A stretch of DNA of 39,140 bases from an uncultured Bacilli bacterium (GTDB taxonomy: Bacteria; Bacillota_I; Bacilli_A; RF39; UBA660). Location: contig CANPXE010000013.1 of assembly GCA_947585665.1 (NCBI GenBank), positions 1 to 39,140 on the forward strand. Direction: 5' to 3'. Numbering within the stretch: the stretch's first letter is position 1; every line of letters begins with the position of its first letter. Below the pieces are notes generated by a model, which did no database searches, was not told the origin of the DNA, and saw only the letters and a list, made by a program, of their open reading frames with translations. Below, one piece after another: positions 1 to 9,331 of the stretch. A program made the translations under genes and the position numbers.

Positions 1-42
1 AATCTTTTTGGCGTGGGTTTCTTTTCCATTTATGACAAACTA

Positions 43-78
43 TTAAAAAGTACTTGACTTATTATAGTTAGCCTCCAT
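43..78 (-). other. Window edge: short non-coding stretch with a mini-ORF
   Basis: The first 131 bases hold no convincing gene. On the minus strand there is an 11-codon ATG ORF and, beyond it, another ATG at position 29 that runs off the window edge (reading MEKKPTPKR) but lacks a ribosome binding site. A GGAGG at about 72-76 is not followed by a start codon at usable distance. The start of the next minus-strand gene may lie just outside or at this edge, but that cannot be decided here. Confidence 0.15.
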
Positions 79-131
79 ATTTTATTATATTTTAATTGTA
101 TCAAAGTTTAAGAAAAAGAAAAAGATAAAAA

Positions 132-545
132 TTAATTATATTTTTTATCTTTTACTTTTACATATGATTCGTATTTTGTTCGAGCACCTTTCATAGATAC
201 AAATTTTGGAAGACTAATTTTGTTATTTAAACAAACAGCTTCCAAAACGCGATAATCATGATCGACAGATAAATAGAAAAGACTAGAAGTAGGACGAATA
301 GCTTTTTCACCAACACGACTGACAAGATGCATTGGCACAACGACATCGGCTCCCTCTACTTCCTCACTAGGAGAATTAGTAATAATATATTCATATCTTC
401 TTGTCATACCATCTTTTTTATAACCGATAGGACGACGATTGATATAGGCAATTTCTTCTTCTTTCGTAATTGCTAAATCTTTATACTCTTCATCTGTCAT
501 TTCTAATAAGGCCATCGAAGCAACTACATCATATTCTGTATACAT
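132..545 (-). CDS. Hypothetical protein, 137 aa
   Basis: I do not recognise this protein. It is soluble and mixed-charge, with no membrane segment, signal peptide or cysteine motif. Its N-terminal third is acidic and its C-terminus lysine-rich. The ATG at 545 is preceded by a good ribosome binding site (GAGGTGAT, 3-4 bases upstream), and a near-consensus promoter lies just ahead, so it is very likely expressed as its own transcript. It lies downstream of mutS on the same strand but is separated from it by a bidirectional hairpin terminator. No function is proposed. Confidence 0.7.
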   Translation of the reverse strand: MYTEYDVVASMALLEMTDEEYKDLAITKEEEIAYINRRPIGYKKDGMTRRYEYIITNSPSEEVEGADVVVPMHLVSRVGEKAIRPTSSLFYLSVDHDYRVLEAVCLNNKISLPKFVSMKGARTKYESYVKVKDKKYN

Positions 546-568
546 AACATCACCTCAAATTTCCCCAT

Positions 569-597
569 ATTTTATCGCATCTCTTCTTTTTTGTCAA
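569..597 (-). promoter_or_regulatory. SigmaA-type promoter of the 137-aa gene
   Basis: On the minus strand a perfect -35 (TTGACA, 592-597) and a -10 (TAAAAT, 569-574) are separated by exactly 17 bases. They lie about 25 bases ahead of the ATG at 545. Confidence 0.6.
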
Positions 598-643
598 TAA
601 AATACATCAATAGAAGTATATGAAAAAGATCTTTATAAATGAC

Positions 644-667
644 AAAAAGAAGTATAAACTTCTTTTT
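644..667. terminator. Bidirectional hairpin terminator after mutS
   Basis: A perfect 10-bp inverted repeat (AAAAAGAAGT / ACTTCTTTTT) with a four-base loop provides U-runs on both strands. It lies 13 bases beyond the mutS stop and is the natural end of the mutS transcript. Confidence 0.65.
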
Positions 668-680
668 TAAAAATTCTTTT

Positions 681-3242
681 TTACTTATTTTCTTGATTTT
701 TTAAATCTTCTTTTAATTCATATAGAGTGTTCAAAGCTTCCATTGGTGTCATTTGTAATGGATCAAGTTTTGCTAACTTTTCTTCAACAATGCTAGGTTT
801 ATTCTCTTCTTCTTTTTCATCGAAATTCAAAAAGAGTGATGTTTGGGTAAAGGTTTCTTTTTTATCACCTTTATTTTCATATATATTTAATATTTCATTA
901 GCACGGTCAATTAGCGATTTAGGAAGATGTGCAAGACTTGCGACATGAATACCATAACTCTTATCAACGGCTCCACTCTTAATGCGATGTAAGAAAGTTA
1001 TTTTTCCTTGATCTTCGATAGCACTAACATGAACATTACGAAGGTGTGGAAGATCAACTGCTAAAGAAGTCAATTCGTGATAGTGCGTTGAAAATAAAGT
1101 CTTAGCTTTTATTTTATCGTGAATGTATTCAAGAATAGCTTGAGCAAGACTCATACCATCATAGGTTGCTGTCCCACGACCTAATTCATCAAAAAGAATT
1201 AAGCTGTTTTCGGTTGCTTCACTAATAGCGTTGTTGGCTTCTTTCATTTCGACCATGAACGTTGAATCTCCACTAACTAAGTCATCACTTGCCCCAATTC
1301 TTGTAAAAATTTTATCAAAAATCGGAATAGAACATTTTTTAGCCGGAACAAAAGATCCAATTTGGGCCATGATGACAATGATGGCAAGTTGACGCATATA
1401 AGTTGATTTACCAGCCATATTAGGACCCGTTATTAAAAGAATATCAGTATCTTTTCCCATGACGATATCATTAGGGACATAAGCATCTTTAATGACCTTC
1501 TCAACAACGGGATGACGACCATCTTTAATATTGATGTTACGCTCTAAAGTAATTGTAGGTCTTACATAAGCATTTTCTTCCGCAATGGTTGTAAGAGATG
1601 CCATCATGTCAACTTCGGCTAAAACCCTACTAATTTTTTGAAGACGTCCAATATATTTTTTTACCTCATCACGAATTTCCATAAAAAGACGATACTCCAA
1701 ATTGATAATGCGCTCTTCAGCACCTAAAATAATATTTTCTTTTTCTTTTAAAATCGGTGTTGTAAATCTTTCACAATTAGATAGAGTTTGTTTGCGGTCA
1801 TATCCCCACTCTTCTTTGACAAGAGGAATACTTCCTTTACTAACTTCAATATAATAACCAAAGACTTTGTTATATCCAACTTTTAAAGTCTTAATACCAG
1901 TACGATTTCGTTCTTCTTTTTCAAAGTTCAAAATGAAGTCTTTAGACCCACTACTCAATGATTTAATTTCATCTAGTTCACTACTGTATCCGGGTTTAAT
2001 AAGTCCCCCTTCTTTAACGGTTATAGGGGCGTCTTCATTGATACTTTTTTCCAGTAAATCGTATAACTCTTCTAATGTTTCAATATTTTTAGAATAGTCC
2101 AATTCTTCTAATATATCATGAATGCTTGGTAAGACTTTTAAAGAATTCTTTAATTGAATTAAATCACGAGCATTTAAGTTACCATAGGCAATTCTTCCCG
2201 CTAAACGCTCTAAGTCATAGACGGAATCTAATTCGCGTTGTAGATCTTCTTTTAAAATAAATTCATTTAAAAGTTTCTCAATTATGCCATAACGACGATT
2301 TATCTCTTCGATATCTGTTAAAGGATTCTCAATATTATATTTCAAAAAGCGACTTCCCATGGCTGTTTTCGTCTTATCGAGTAGCCATAAAAGAGAAAAG
2401 GTACGATCTTTATTACGAATTGTTTCCGTAAGTTCGAGATTGCGTTTTGTATGAACATCAAACGAAAGATAAGAATCACTATTGATAACTTCCGCTTCTT
2501 GTAAGTGCGATAAATCACCTTTTTTAGTATTGATGATATAAGCTAATAAATGTTTAATACTCGTTATACTACGAATATCACTAATCTTTTTATAGACAAA
2601 TTTATAATCATCTTTTTCATATAAATCATCAGTAATCGTAACTAAAATATTATAGTTTTCACGAAGATTATTTATTATCTCACGATCTATTTTATCATTG
2701 ACAATTATTTCATTAATATTTCTTTTAACAACTTCTTTAATTACTTTTTCGGAATCGTGATCAACTATTAAAGTATAGAAATAACCCGTTGTAATATCGG
2801 TGAAACTTATTCCATAACAATATTCAAAGTCATATATACTTCCAATATAGTTATTATCTTTTTCATTTAGAAAAGCGTCTAATCGCGTTCCTTTTGTAAC
2901 AACTTGAATTACTTCACGATCAACCATTCCTTTAGTTGTTTTAGGGTCTTGCATCTGTTCACAAATTGCGACTTTATAACCTTTTTCAACTAATTTATCC
3001 AAGTATGATAAATAAGCGTGATGGGGAACACCACACATTGGTACGCGTTCATCCAAACCAGCATTTCTTCCCGTTAAAGTGAGTTCTAGTTCACGACTAC
3101 CGATAATGGCATCTTCAAAAAACATCTCATAGAAATCCCCTAAACGATAAAAGATAATGGTATCATTATAATTATCTTTGATGTCTAAATATTGACGCAT
3201 CATTGGACTTATCTTTTCACGATCAACATCACGTCTATTCAT
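681..3242 (-). CDS. mutS: DNA mismatch repair protein MutS
   Basis: MutS recognises mispaired bases and starts methyl-independent mismatch repair with MutL. The N-terminal mismatch-binding motif FYE is at residues 37-39 (GDFYEMFFEDA). The C-terminal ABC-type ATPase domain has a Walker A (GPNMAGKST, about 602-610) and a Walker B/signature region (ILFDELGRGTATYDG). The length, 853 residues, is normal for MutS1. I chose the ATG at 3242 (MNRRDVD) over an in-frame GTG four codons upstream because GTGGTGAT before it works as the ribosome binding site. No mutL is next door, although mutS-mutL is common in Bacillota; it must lie elsewhere or be absent. The identification is secure. Confidence 0.97.
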   Translation of the reverse strand: MNRRDVDREKISPMMRQYLDIKDNYNDTIIFYRLGDFYEMFFEDAIIGSRELELTLTGRNAGLDERVPMCGVPHHAYLSYLDKLVEKGYKVAICEQMQDPKTTKGMVDREVIQVVTKGTRLDAFLNEKDNNYIGSIYDFEYCYGISFTDITTGYFYTLIVDHDSEKVIKEVVKRNINEIIVNDKIDREIINNLRENYNILVTITDDLYEKDDYKFVYKKISDIRSITSIKHLLAYIINTKKGDLSHLQEAEVINSDSYLSFDVHTKRNLELTETIRNKDRTFSLLWLLDKTKTAMGSRFLKYNIENPLTDIEEINRRYGIIEKLLNEFILKEDLQRELDSVYDLERLAGRIAYGNLNARDLIQLKNSLKVLPSIHDILEELDYSKNIETLEELYDLLEKSINEDAPITVKEGGLIKPGYSSELDEIKSLSSGSKDFILNFEKEERNRTGIKTLKVGYNKVFGYYIEVSKGSIPLVKEEWGYDRKQTLSNCERFTTPILKEKENIILGAEERIINLEYRLFMEIRDEVKKYIGRLQKISRVLAEVDMMASLTTIAEENAYVRPTITLERNINIKDGRHPVVEKVIKDAYVPNDIVMGKDTDILLITGPNMAGKSTYMRQLAIIVIMAQIGSFVPAKKCSIPIFDKIFTRIGASDDLVSGDSTFMVEMKEANNAISEATENSLILFDELGRGTATYDGMSLAQAILEYIHDKIKAKTLFSTHYHELTSLAVDLPHLRNVHVSAIEDQGKITFLHRIKSGAVDKSYGIHVASLAHLPKSLIDRANEILNIYENKGDKKETFTQTSLFLNFDEKEEENKPSIVEEKLAKLDPLQMTPMEALNTLYELKEDLKNQENK

Positions 3243-3261
3243 ACAAATCACCACATCATTT

Positions 3262-3267
3262 ATTATA
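3262..3267 (-). promoter_or_regulatory. Extended -10 promoter element of mutS
   Basis: On the minus strand a TATAAT preceded by TGC (extended -10) sits about 20 bases ahead of the mutS ATG. I see no good -35; an extended -10 can compensate for that. Confidence 0.4.
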
Positions 3268-3307
3268 GCACGCCATCTTTAAATTTAATATCAATTATTT
3301 TGTTTTT

Positions 3308-5941
3308 TTAAACACCCATATCAGGATTTTTTCTTTTATAAATAACCTTTCTTACAAAGTCAACAGGAATGACAGTAAGAGCAAATAAAAGCATTATCAC
3401 AAACTCTTTTAGGGTTAGACCGCTCGTTCTAAAAAGCTCTCCGCCAAAATAGATAAGAAAAATTTGGACAATGGTTATAAAAGACATTATCCCAATAAAG
3501 ACTTTATTATCTAAAATATTAGCTAATAAATTTAATCTACTAGTACGAGCATTTAGACTATTAAAAATATCAATAAAAATAAAGAGTCCAAAAAAGGCTG
3601 TCATCAAATAGATGTCATCAATACTACTACGAAAAAGATTTCTTATTTGCGGAACTTTTAAGAAGCAAAGACAAAGAATAGCGGAATATAGACCAGTGAA
3701 TAATATTTCAGAAATCATATATTTATTGATAATAGATTCATCTTTCTTCTTAGGTTTTTCTTTCATGTATTCCAAGATTGGTGGTTCATAGGCAAAAGCA
3801 AGACCCGCTAAAGTATCCATAACCATATTGATCCAAAGCATTTGAATGACAGTTACTGGTGTTTCAATATTTAAAAAAGGACCAATGATGGAAAGAAGAA
3901 TCGCACACATATTAATCGTTAACTGGACAATAATAAATTTACGAATACTTTTAAAAATCGTTCGTCCAAAAAGAATAGCCTTAGATATGGATAGGAAATT
4001 ATCATCTAAAATGACGATATCACTCGCTTCTTTTGATACTTCGGTACCACTTCCAAAAGCAAAACCGACATCAGCTCTTTTTAAGGCGGGAGCATCATTA
4101 ACGCCATCCCCTGTCATACCGACAACTAAATTCATACTTTGGGCAAGACGAACTAAACGACTCTTATCACTAGGTAAACTTCGTGCTACAATTCTTAATT
4201 TAGGTAAGATTCTCATCACTTCTTCATCACTCAGCTTCGCAAGTTCGCCACTCGTTAGGACTAAGTCATTTTCACTTTCAATTAACCCCACTTCTCTTCC
4301 TATCGATATCGCGGTATCTTTATTATCACCAGTTATCATAACCGTTTGGATATTAGCTCCTTTTACTAAGTCAATTCCCGTTTTAGCTTCTTTTCGCACT
4401 TCATCTTTAATGAATACAATACCAACTAAAACTAATTCATTGATATTATCAAAAATCTCTGTTTCATTAACTCCTAATAATAAAACTCTTATTCCTCTTT
4501 TAGTTACTTGTTCTATTTTTTGATTTAGTTTACTCTTATCACTAAACTTAACTTTATTACCTAAAGAATCATAATAATATTGACACTTATCAAGTAATTT
4601 TTCGGGAGAACCTTTAACCAAATTCCAATATTTATTATCTTCTCTAATTCGCGTAATAGAATATTTATTCTTACTATCAAAAGGAATACTCTTTTCTATT
4701 TTAATATTAGGACTACGACTCTCTTTAATAAAATTCATTAAACTTTTATCTGTTATATTACCACCAATAACTTCTTTTTTTTCAAAGTCATATGTAGATG
4801 AATTATTATAGATTAAAGACTTTTTAACAATATCTAAATACTTATTATTAGAAAAGTCCGCAATCGTTTTATATTCTTTCAAATCCCCATTGATAAAACT
4901 CGTCACTTCTAGGTTACCACAGGTAAGAGTTCCTGTTTTATCCGTAAATAAAATATTGATACTACCAGCTGTCTCAATTCCTGTCAATTTGCGAACTAAA
5001 ACATTGTTTTTTAACATCTTCTTCATATTGGAAGATAAAACTAACGTTATCATCATCGGTAGACCTTCAGGGACAGCAACAACAATAATGGTGACACAAA
5101 GAGTCAAAGCGTATAATAAATGATTCAAGATATATGGATAATTAGTAATTGTTGCCATAATTCTTGTCATATCAAAATTATTTTTTAAAACAATGACCGA
5201 AAAGAGATAAGAAAAAGAAACTAAAAAGGAACTGATATAACCAATTTTACTAATGATACCAGCTAAATGATTAAGACGAATTTTTAATGGACTATCAGGT
5301 TTCTTTTCTTGTAATTCAGAAGCAATTTTGCCATAAACAGTATCTTTACCGACTTTGGTAACTTGCATAAAAGCTTCTTTAGAATAAATAGTTGTTCCAC
5401 GATACAACTTATTTTTTTCATTGGGAACGTTATTAAAATTAGTAATTTCTTCTTTATATATTTCGCGTGACTCCCCGCTTAAACTTGACTCATCAACACT
5501 TACTTCGCCACTAATAATAACGCCATCAGCGGGAACTTTGTCACCAGAAGATAGGACCACTATATCGGAAACGACGACATCATCTATTTTAATTTCAACT
5601 ATTTTCCCATCGCGCATAACGCGACATCGCGTTTTACTAGCTTCTTCCTGCATTTTGACAAAGGCTTTCTCACTACCATATTCCGATAAAGTAGAAATAG
5701 TTGTCGCAATAAAAATAGCTAACATAATACCAATTGTTTCATACCAATCAAAGTCTTTAAATAAAAAGATAACTTTTATTCCTAAAGCAATCAATAATAT
5801 CTTAATAATGGGATCTTTCAAGGCACTTATAAGTAGACTGATAAAGGAATTATTACTTTTACTATTAATATCATTAGTTCCATATTTATTACGATTATCT
5901 ATTACTTCTTTTTCACTTAAACCCTTAATTTTTCTATTCAT
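3308..5941 (-). CDS. Calcium-transporting P-type ATPase (PMCA-like, type IIB)
   Basis: This is an 877-residue membrane pump predicted to export Ca2+ using ATP. Seen in order: an N-terminal cation-ATPase domain (GLSEKEVIDNR), an actuator loop with SGES, the TM4 ion-binding motif VAVPEGLP, the phosphorylation motif DKTGTLT with Asp334, the nucleotide-binding KGSPEKLL, MITGDNKDTA, and the hinge TGDGVNDAPALK. After that come C-terminal membrane segments containing WINMVMDTLAGLAFAYEPP, which resembles TM6 of plasma-membrane-type calcium ATPases. The start at 5941 follows a strong AGGAGG; the longer in-frame ORF upstream has none and would run into the terminator of the preceding gene. Ca2+ specificity is inferred from the family motifs; Na+ or other cations are not excluded. 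Confidence 0.9.
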   Translation of the reverse strand: MNRKIKGLSEKEVIDNRNKYGTNDINSKSNNSFISLLISALKDPIIKILLIALGIKVIFLFKDFDWYETIGIMLAIFIATTISTLSEYGSEKAFVKMQEEASKTRCRVMRDGKIVEIKIDDVVVSDIVVLSSGDKVPADGVIISGEVSVDESSLSGESREIYKEEITNFNNVPNEKNKLYRGTTIYSKEAFMQVTKVGKDTVYGKIASELQEKKPDSPLKIRLNHLAGIISKIGYISSFLVSFSYLFSVIVLKNNFDMTRIMATITNYPYILNHLLYALTLCVTIIVVAVPEGLPMMITLVLSSNMKKMLKNNVLVRKLTGIETAGSINILFTDKTGTLTCGNLEVTSFINGDLKEYKTIADFSNNKYLDIVKKSLIYNNSSTYDFEKKEVIGGNITDKSLMNFIKESRSPNIKIEKSIPFDSKNKYSITRIREDNKYWNLVKGSPEKLLDKCQYYYDSLGNKVKFSDKSKLNQKIEQVTKRGIRVLLLGVNETEIFDNINELVLVGIVFIKDEVRKEAKTGIDLVKGANIQTVMITGDNKDTAISIGREVGLIESENDLVLTSGELAKLSDEEVMRILPKLRIVARSLPSDKSRLVRLAQSMNLVVGMTGDGVNDAPALKRADVGFAFGSGTEVSKEASDIVILDDNFLSISKAILFGRTIFKSIRKFIIVQLTINMCAILLSIIGPFLNIETPVTVIQMLWINMVMDTLAGLAFAYEPPILEYMKEKPKKKDESIINKYMISEILFTGLYSAILCLCFLKVPQIRNLFRSSIDDIYLMTAFFGLFIFIDIFNSLNARTSRLNLLANILDNKVFIGIMSFITIVQIFLIYFGGELFRTSGLTLKEFVIMLLFALTVIPVDFVRKVIYKRKNPDMGV

Positions 5942-6002
5942 ATTAGGCCTCCTAAAAAATATTATTAAGGGTTTATTAAAAATAGACATACCTTTTTTCG
6001 AC

Positions 6003-6024
6003 AAAAAAAGAGACAAGCGTCTCT
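6003..6024 (-). terminator. Rho-independent terminator of the PDZ-Lon protease gene
   Basis: On the minus strand AGAGAC-GCTT-GTCTCT is followed by a run of seven T. It overlaps the stop codon of the protease gene and separates it from the calcium ATPase gene. Confidence 0.75.
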
Positions 6025-7048
6025 ATTTCTTATAATTCTTTATTTTTTCTAAGGTCTCTTCAAAATTTGTCGCTTCAATCAAAGTAATTTTATATTTTTT
6101 CTCTTCTTTTATTTTTTTAGCGGTTTCATAGTTATCACCTTGAGGAACGATGAAGATATCAGCCTTCGCTTTAACAGCTCCCTGTAACTTATATTCAACG
6201 CCACCAATTTCCCCTACACTACCATCACTTTCAATAGTACCTGTTCCAACTATTTTTAAGCCGTTCGTTATATCTTCTTTCGTTAATTTATTATAAATCG
6301 CAAGAGCAAGTGTTAAACCACCACTTGAACCACTCTCATTTTGATGAAATTTAAAAGTAATTTCCGGATCTGTTTCATAATCATATATTCTAGATACCAT
6401 TATTCCTGTATATTTAGAACCATCTTCTTCATAGACTTTTAATTTCGTTTTAATGGTTTTATTATCCCTTTTAATAGTTACATTAATCTCGTCATCGACT
6501 TTTTTAGAATTGATATAAGTACGATATGCATCAATATCCGTTAATTTATTGTCATCATAAGAAAGTATTTCATCGCCAACTTTAATATTAGCATAATCTT
6601 TAACGAAATCTTCTACATAATAAATATAATATGAGGTCTTATTTATTTTAAAATCTTTTCCGGCAGCCTCATAAGCAACTTTAGTTGAATTTTGTAAAGA
6701 CTCTTTTAAAAGTAATTGATCTCTTTTCATAACATCTGTTACATCTTCTGTTTCATCAATCGCATAGTCTTCTTGACTATAAAGTGTCCAATCAGGAATG
6801 ACAAAACTTAATAAGTAAGTTGGTAATGTTCCTTTAATTTCATTGACATAGGCAAGATTAAAACTTCCCTTTTGTTCATAAGAATCACTAATTTCAACTC
6901 GATTACTAACATCAATTGTTCCCCCACTGGTTAATATATAATAAGGTAATGGATATGTTAAAAAGACATAAAAGCCCAAAATAAAAATTAGTTCTTCAAG
7001 GTTTTCACTTATATAATTTTTAATCTTCTCATATACTTTTTTGAACAT
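6023..7048 (-). CDS. ylbL: YlbL/SepM-like membrane-anchored PDZ-Lon serine protease
   Basis: A 341-residue protein with one N-terminal membrane segment (about 19-41), a central PDZ domain (about 145-215, VKVGDEIL-like core) and a C-terminal Lon-type peptidase domain. The Lon Ser-Lys dyad is visible: Ser242 in GSSGGL and Lys287 in GGVEYKLQ. The architecture matches Bacillus YlbL and streptococcal SepM, which cleave extracellular or membrane substrates. The start at 7048 follows AGGATGTGAT; an in-frame extension upstream would overlap the divergent gene and lacks a ribosome binding site. It is divergent from a ylbJ-like gene, and ylbJ and ylbL are also neighbours in Bacillus, which supports both calls. 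The substrate is unknown. Confidence 0.88.
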   Translation of the reverse strand: MFKKVYEKIKNYISENLEELIFILGFYVFLTYPLPYYILTSGGTIDVSNRVEISDSYEQKGSFNLAYVNEIKGTLPTYLLSFVIPDWTLYSQEDYAIDETEDVTDVMKRDQLLLKESLQNSTKVAYEAAGKDFKINKTSYYIYYVEDFVKDYANIKVGDEILSYDDNKLTDIDAYRTYINSKKVDDEINVTIKRDNKTIKTKLKVYEEDGSKYTGIMVSRIYDYETDPEITFKFHQNESGSSGGLTLALAIYNKLTKEDITNGLKIVGTGTIESDGSVGEIGGVEYKLQGAVKAKADIFIVPQGDNYETAKKIKEEKKYKITLIEATNFEETLEKIKNYKK

Positions 7049-7091
7049 ATAATCACATCCTAAAATAATTATAACAAAGAAAGGGGTTTTT

Positions 7092-8066
7092 ATGAAAACA
7101 AAATTAAAAAGTATCACAATTATTATCTTTTTATTATTAATTCTCGTCTCAATTCTATATTTTCCCAAAGAGACAATTGATAGTGTTTTATTGGGAATCA
7201 ACATTTGGAGTTATAATGTTTTTCCATCACTATTTCCTTTTTTTATCATAGCTGATTTATTAGTCAATTATGGTTTCATTGAATTTTTGAGTGAAATATT
7301 TAAAAATTTAATGATTATTTTTGGTCTTTCGGGAAATTGTAGTTTTGCTTTTTTAGGAAGTATTGTATCAGGATTCCCATCTGGTTCTAAATACACTAAA
7401 CAATTATTGGAAGAAGGAAAAATTAGTGTTCAAGAAGCCAATCACTTAATTAGATTTACGCATTTTTCTAATCCTTTATTTATTATGGGAACGATTGGTG
7501 CTGTTCTTTTAAAAGATAAAGCATTAGGAGTTATTATTCTTTTAGCGCATTTCTTAGGGAATTTAATCATTGGGATTATAATGCGACCTAAATGTAATTA
7601 CGCTCATGAAAAAATATCTTTAAAAAAATCTATTGATGAAGCCCATAAAAAAAGAATTAATAATAGTAAAAGTTTTGCGAATATCATTAGTGATGCCATA
7701 TATAATACAATTAATATCTTAATTCTTCTTTTAGGAATAATTATTATTTTCTTAATTTTTACTAATCTAATTACGAAAATCTTTACTTTAAATGAAACCT
7801 TTTCCATTATCATCAAGGGAATCTTTGAAATGACACAAGGAGTCAAATTTGTAGCAGCAAGTCATTTCTCTACACTTATGAAAATCATGCTCATAACCTT
7901 TTTCTTATCATTTGGGGGCCTTAGTGTTCACTTACAAACAAGTAGTATCATTAGTAATTCCCAAATAAAATACAAGAACTTTTTACTAGCAAGAATTATT
8001 CATTCTTTTATTGCGACAGTTCTTGTATATATTCTCTATTTTCTTTTTTACTTTCCAAATTTTTGA
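7092..8066 (+). CDS. ylbJ: YlbJ-like sporulation integral membrane protein
   Basis: A 324-residue polytopic membrane protein with about eight hydrophobic segments. The conserved YlbJ/nucleoside-recognition-like features are present: WSYNVFPSLFPFF early, GFPSGSKYT near residue 96, and HFSNPLFIMGTIG around 127-139. In Bacillus, ylbJ is under sigma-E control and is needed for resistant spores, so its presence hints at sporulation or a remnant of it. The ATG follows AAAGGGG. Only 43 bases separate its start from that of the divergent protease gene, so promoters must overlap or extend into coding sequence; I see no clear sigma-A promoter. Its 3' end overlaps the convergent pilin-like gene by 19 bases. 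Confidence 0.85.
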   Translation: MKTKLKSITIIIFLLLILVSILYFPKETIDSVLLGINIWSYNVFPSLFPFFIIADLLVNYGFIEFLSEIFKNLMIIFGLSGNCSFAFLGSIVSGFPSGSKYTKQLLEEGKISVQEANHLIRFTHFSNPLFIMGTIGAVLLKDKALGVIILLAHFLGNLIIGIIMRPKCNYAHEKISLKKSIDEAHKKRINNSKSFANIISDAIYNTINILILLLGIIIIFLIFTNLITKIFTLNETFSIIIKGIFEMTQGVKFVAASHFSTLMKIMLITFFLSFGGLSVHLQTSSIISNSQIKYKNFLLARIIHSFIATVLVYILYFLFYFPNF

Positions 8067-9322
8067 TTGATAACATCAAGATTACGATATGCATCATATT
8101 TATTTAAGCAATTAGTATCAATACTTGTACTTAAACATTCCGTTATAGCTTCTTTAGTTAATGAAGAAGTATAAACTAACGCATTAGAAATCGTACCATA
8201 AAAGAAATTACTATTTTTATCTTCAATGCTTGCCTTATTTCCACCAATGGCATAAGACATTGTCGAAGCATCAACTGAAGATTTAGCATCTAAAGCTATA
8301 TTTTGTTCAGCAATAGTTCCACCAGTATTTATAACATAAATACTCATCTTACTACTATCATTATCAAAAGTACCAATTAAGGTATACCAAGTATTAGCTA
8401 CTAATGAAGCATCACTACAAACTTCACGATAAGTTGATGTATAAGGATTATTATTACTAGAAACGTAAGCGGAAAAACAAGCTTTGTTATTAGTCATTCC
8501 TCTATTACTTAAAGTAATACCACTACCACCTATTTGCCAGTTACCAAATATTTGTTGAAATTTATTCATATTAGAACTATCAAATTTAAGACGGACAATA
8601 ACTGATTCTTTGGCAAGAGCTTTTTTATTTGGATTAATTGTTGTATCAGTAATATATCCATCATATATACGTCCTTCATCCTTTTCTTTGGAACTTGGAA
8701 CATTTTGAACATTAGTACCACTAGAAGATCCAACAGATGGTTCTTTATAGTCATAATCATATCCAGCAGCAACAATATTAATTCCAAAATTACCATCTAA
8801 ATCATTATGATATATAGGAATTGATATTTTATATAAATCAACATTATTATCTTCTGGAACAATGTTATTGCTATCTACTGATTGAACTTGTCCCCTTGTC
8901 GTATATAACATATAATCAGCACGATAATCTAAAAGAATAGCATCCGGTGCTTGATATGAAACACCACCATAATTGATATATTTTATAGGTATTTCCATCT
9001 CATCATACATTGTTGTCGTCTCTTCAACAGATAATTGTTTGGTTGTTCCATCATTAAAATGTAAAACTAAACACTTACCAGTTATTAGGCCACCACTTTT
9101 ACAGTAATCAATTAAACGTAATTTTTTATTATTTATATCATTTTGAATTGCTAGTGTAACCTGATTCTTATAATCAATCATTTGTGATCGCATTGATTCA
9201 TTATTTTGTTTTACACGATAATTATATAAGAGTTGAAACATTGAAAATGCTAAAGTAAAAACGAAAACAAAACTTAGTGTCAACTCAATAATAGTAAACC
9301 CTTTATTGTTTATCCTTTTCAT
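8048..9322 (-). CDS. Type IV prepilin-like protein with LamG/concanavalin-like C-terminus
   Basis: The N-terminus has a class III (type IV) prepilin signal: a short basic leader ending KG, followed by FTIIEL with the conserved Glu at mature position 5 and a hydrophobic helix. Cleavage would fall between Gly8 and Phe9. The mature protein is long for a pilin, about 416 residues. From about residue 220 it looks like a LamG/concanavalin-like jelly-roll fold: NTWYTLIGTFDND, then MSIYV, and a late FYGTISNALVYTSSLT. That family usually binds carbohydrate or host ligands, so this may be a tip adhesin or minor pilin. The start follows AGGAGG. It is 9 bases downstream of the second prepilin-like gene and probably cotranscribed with it. 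The LamG assignment is from pattern, not alignment. Confidence 0.75.
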   Translation of the reverse strand: MKRINNKGFTIIELTLSFVFVFTLAFSMFQLLYNYRVKQNNESMRSQMIDYKNQVTLAIQNDINNKKLRLIDYCKSGGLITGKCLVLHFNDGTTKQLSVEETTTMYDEMEIPIKYINYGGVSYQAPDAILLDYRADYMLYTTRGQVQSVDSNNIVPEDNNVDLYKISIPIYHNDLDGNFGINIVAAGYDYDYKEPSVGSSSGTNVQNVPSSKEKDEGRIYDGYITDTTINPNKKALAKESVIVRLKFDSSNMNKFQQIFGNWQIGGSGITLSNRGMTNNKACFSAYVSSNNNPYTSTYREVCSDASLVANTWYTLIGTFDNDSSKMSIYVINTGGTIAEQNIALDAKSSVDASTMSYAIGGNKASIEDKNSNFFYGTISNALVYTSSLTKEAITECLSTSIDTNCLNKYDAYRNLDVINQKFGK

Positions 9323-9331
9323 AATTGCCTC

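Noticed and set aside
3846-6035. Long plus-strand ORFs (225 and 204 codons) opposite the calcium ATPase gene
   Set aside because: They are antisense shadows of a strongly supported gene, with low-complexity Ser/Leu/Ile-rich translations and no ribosome binding sites.
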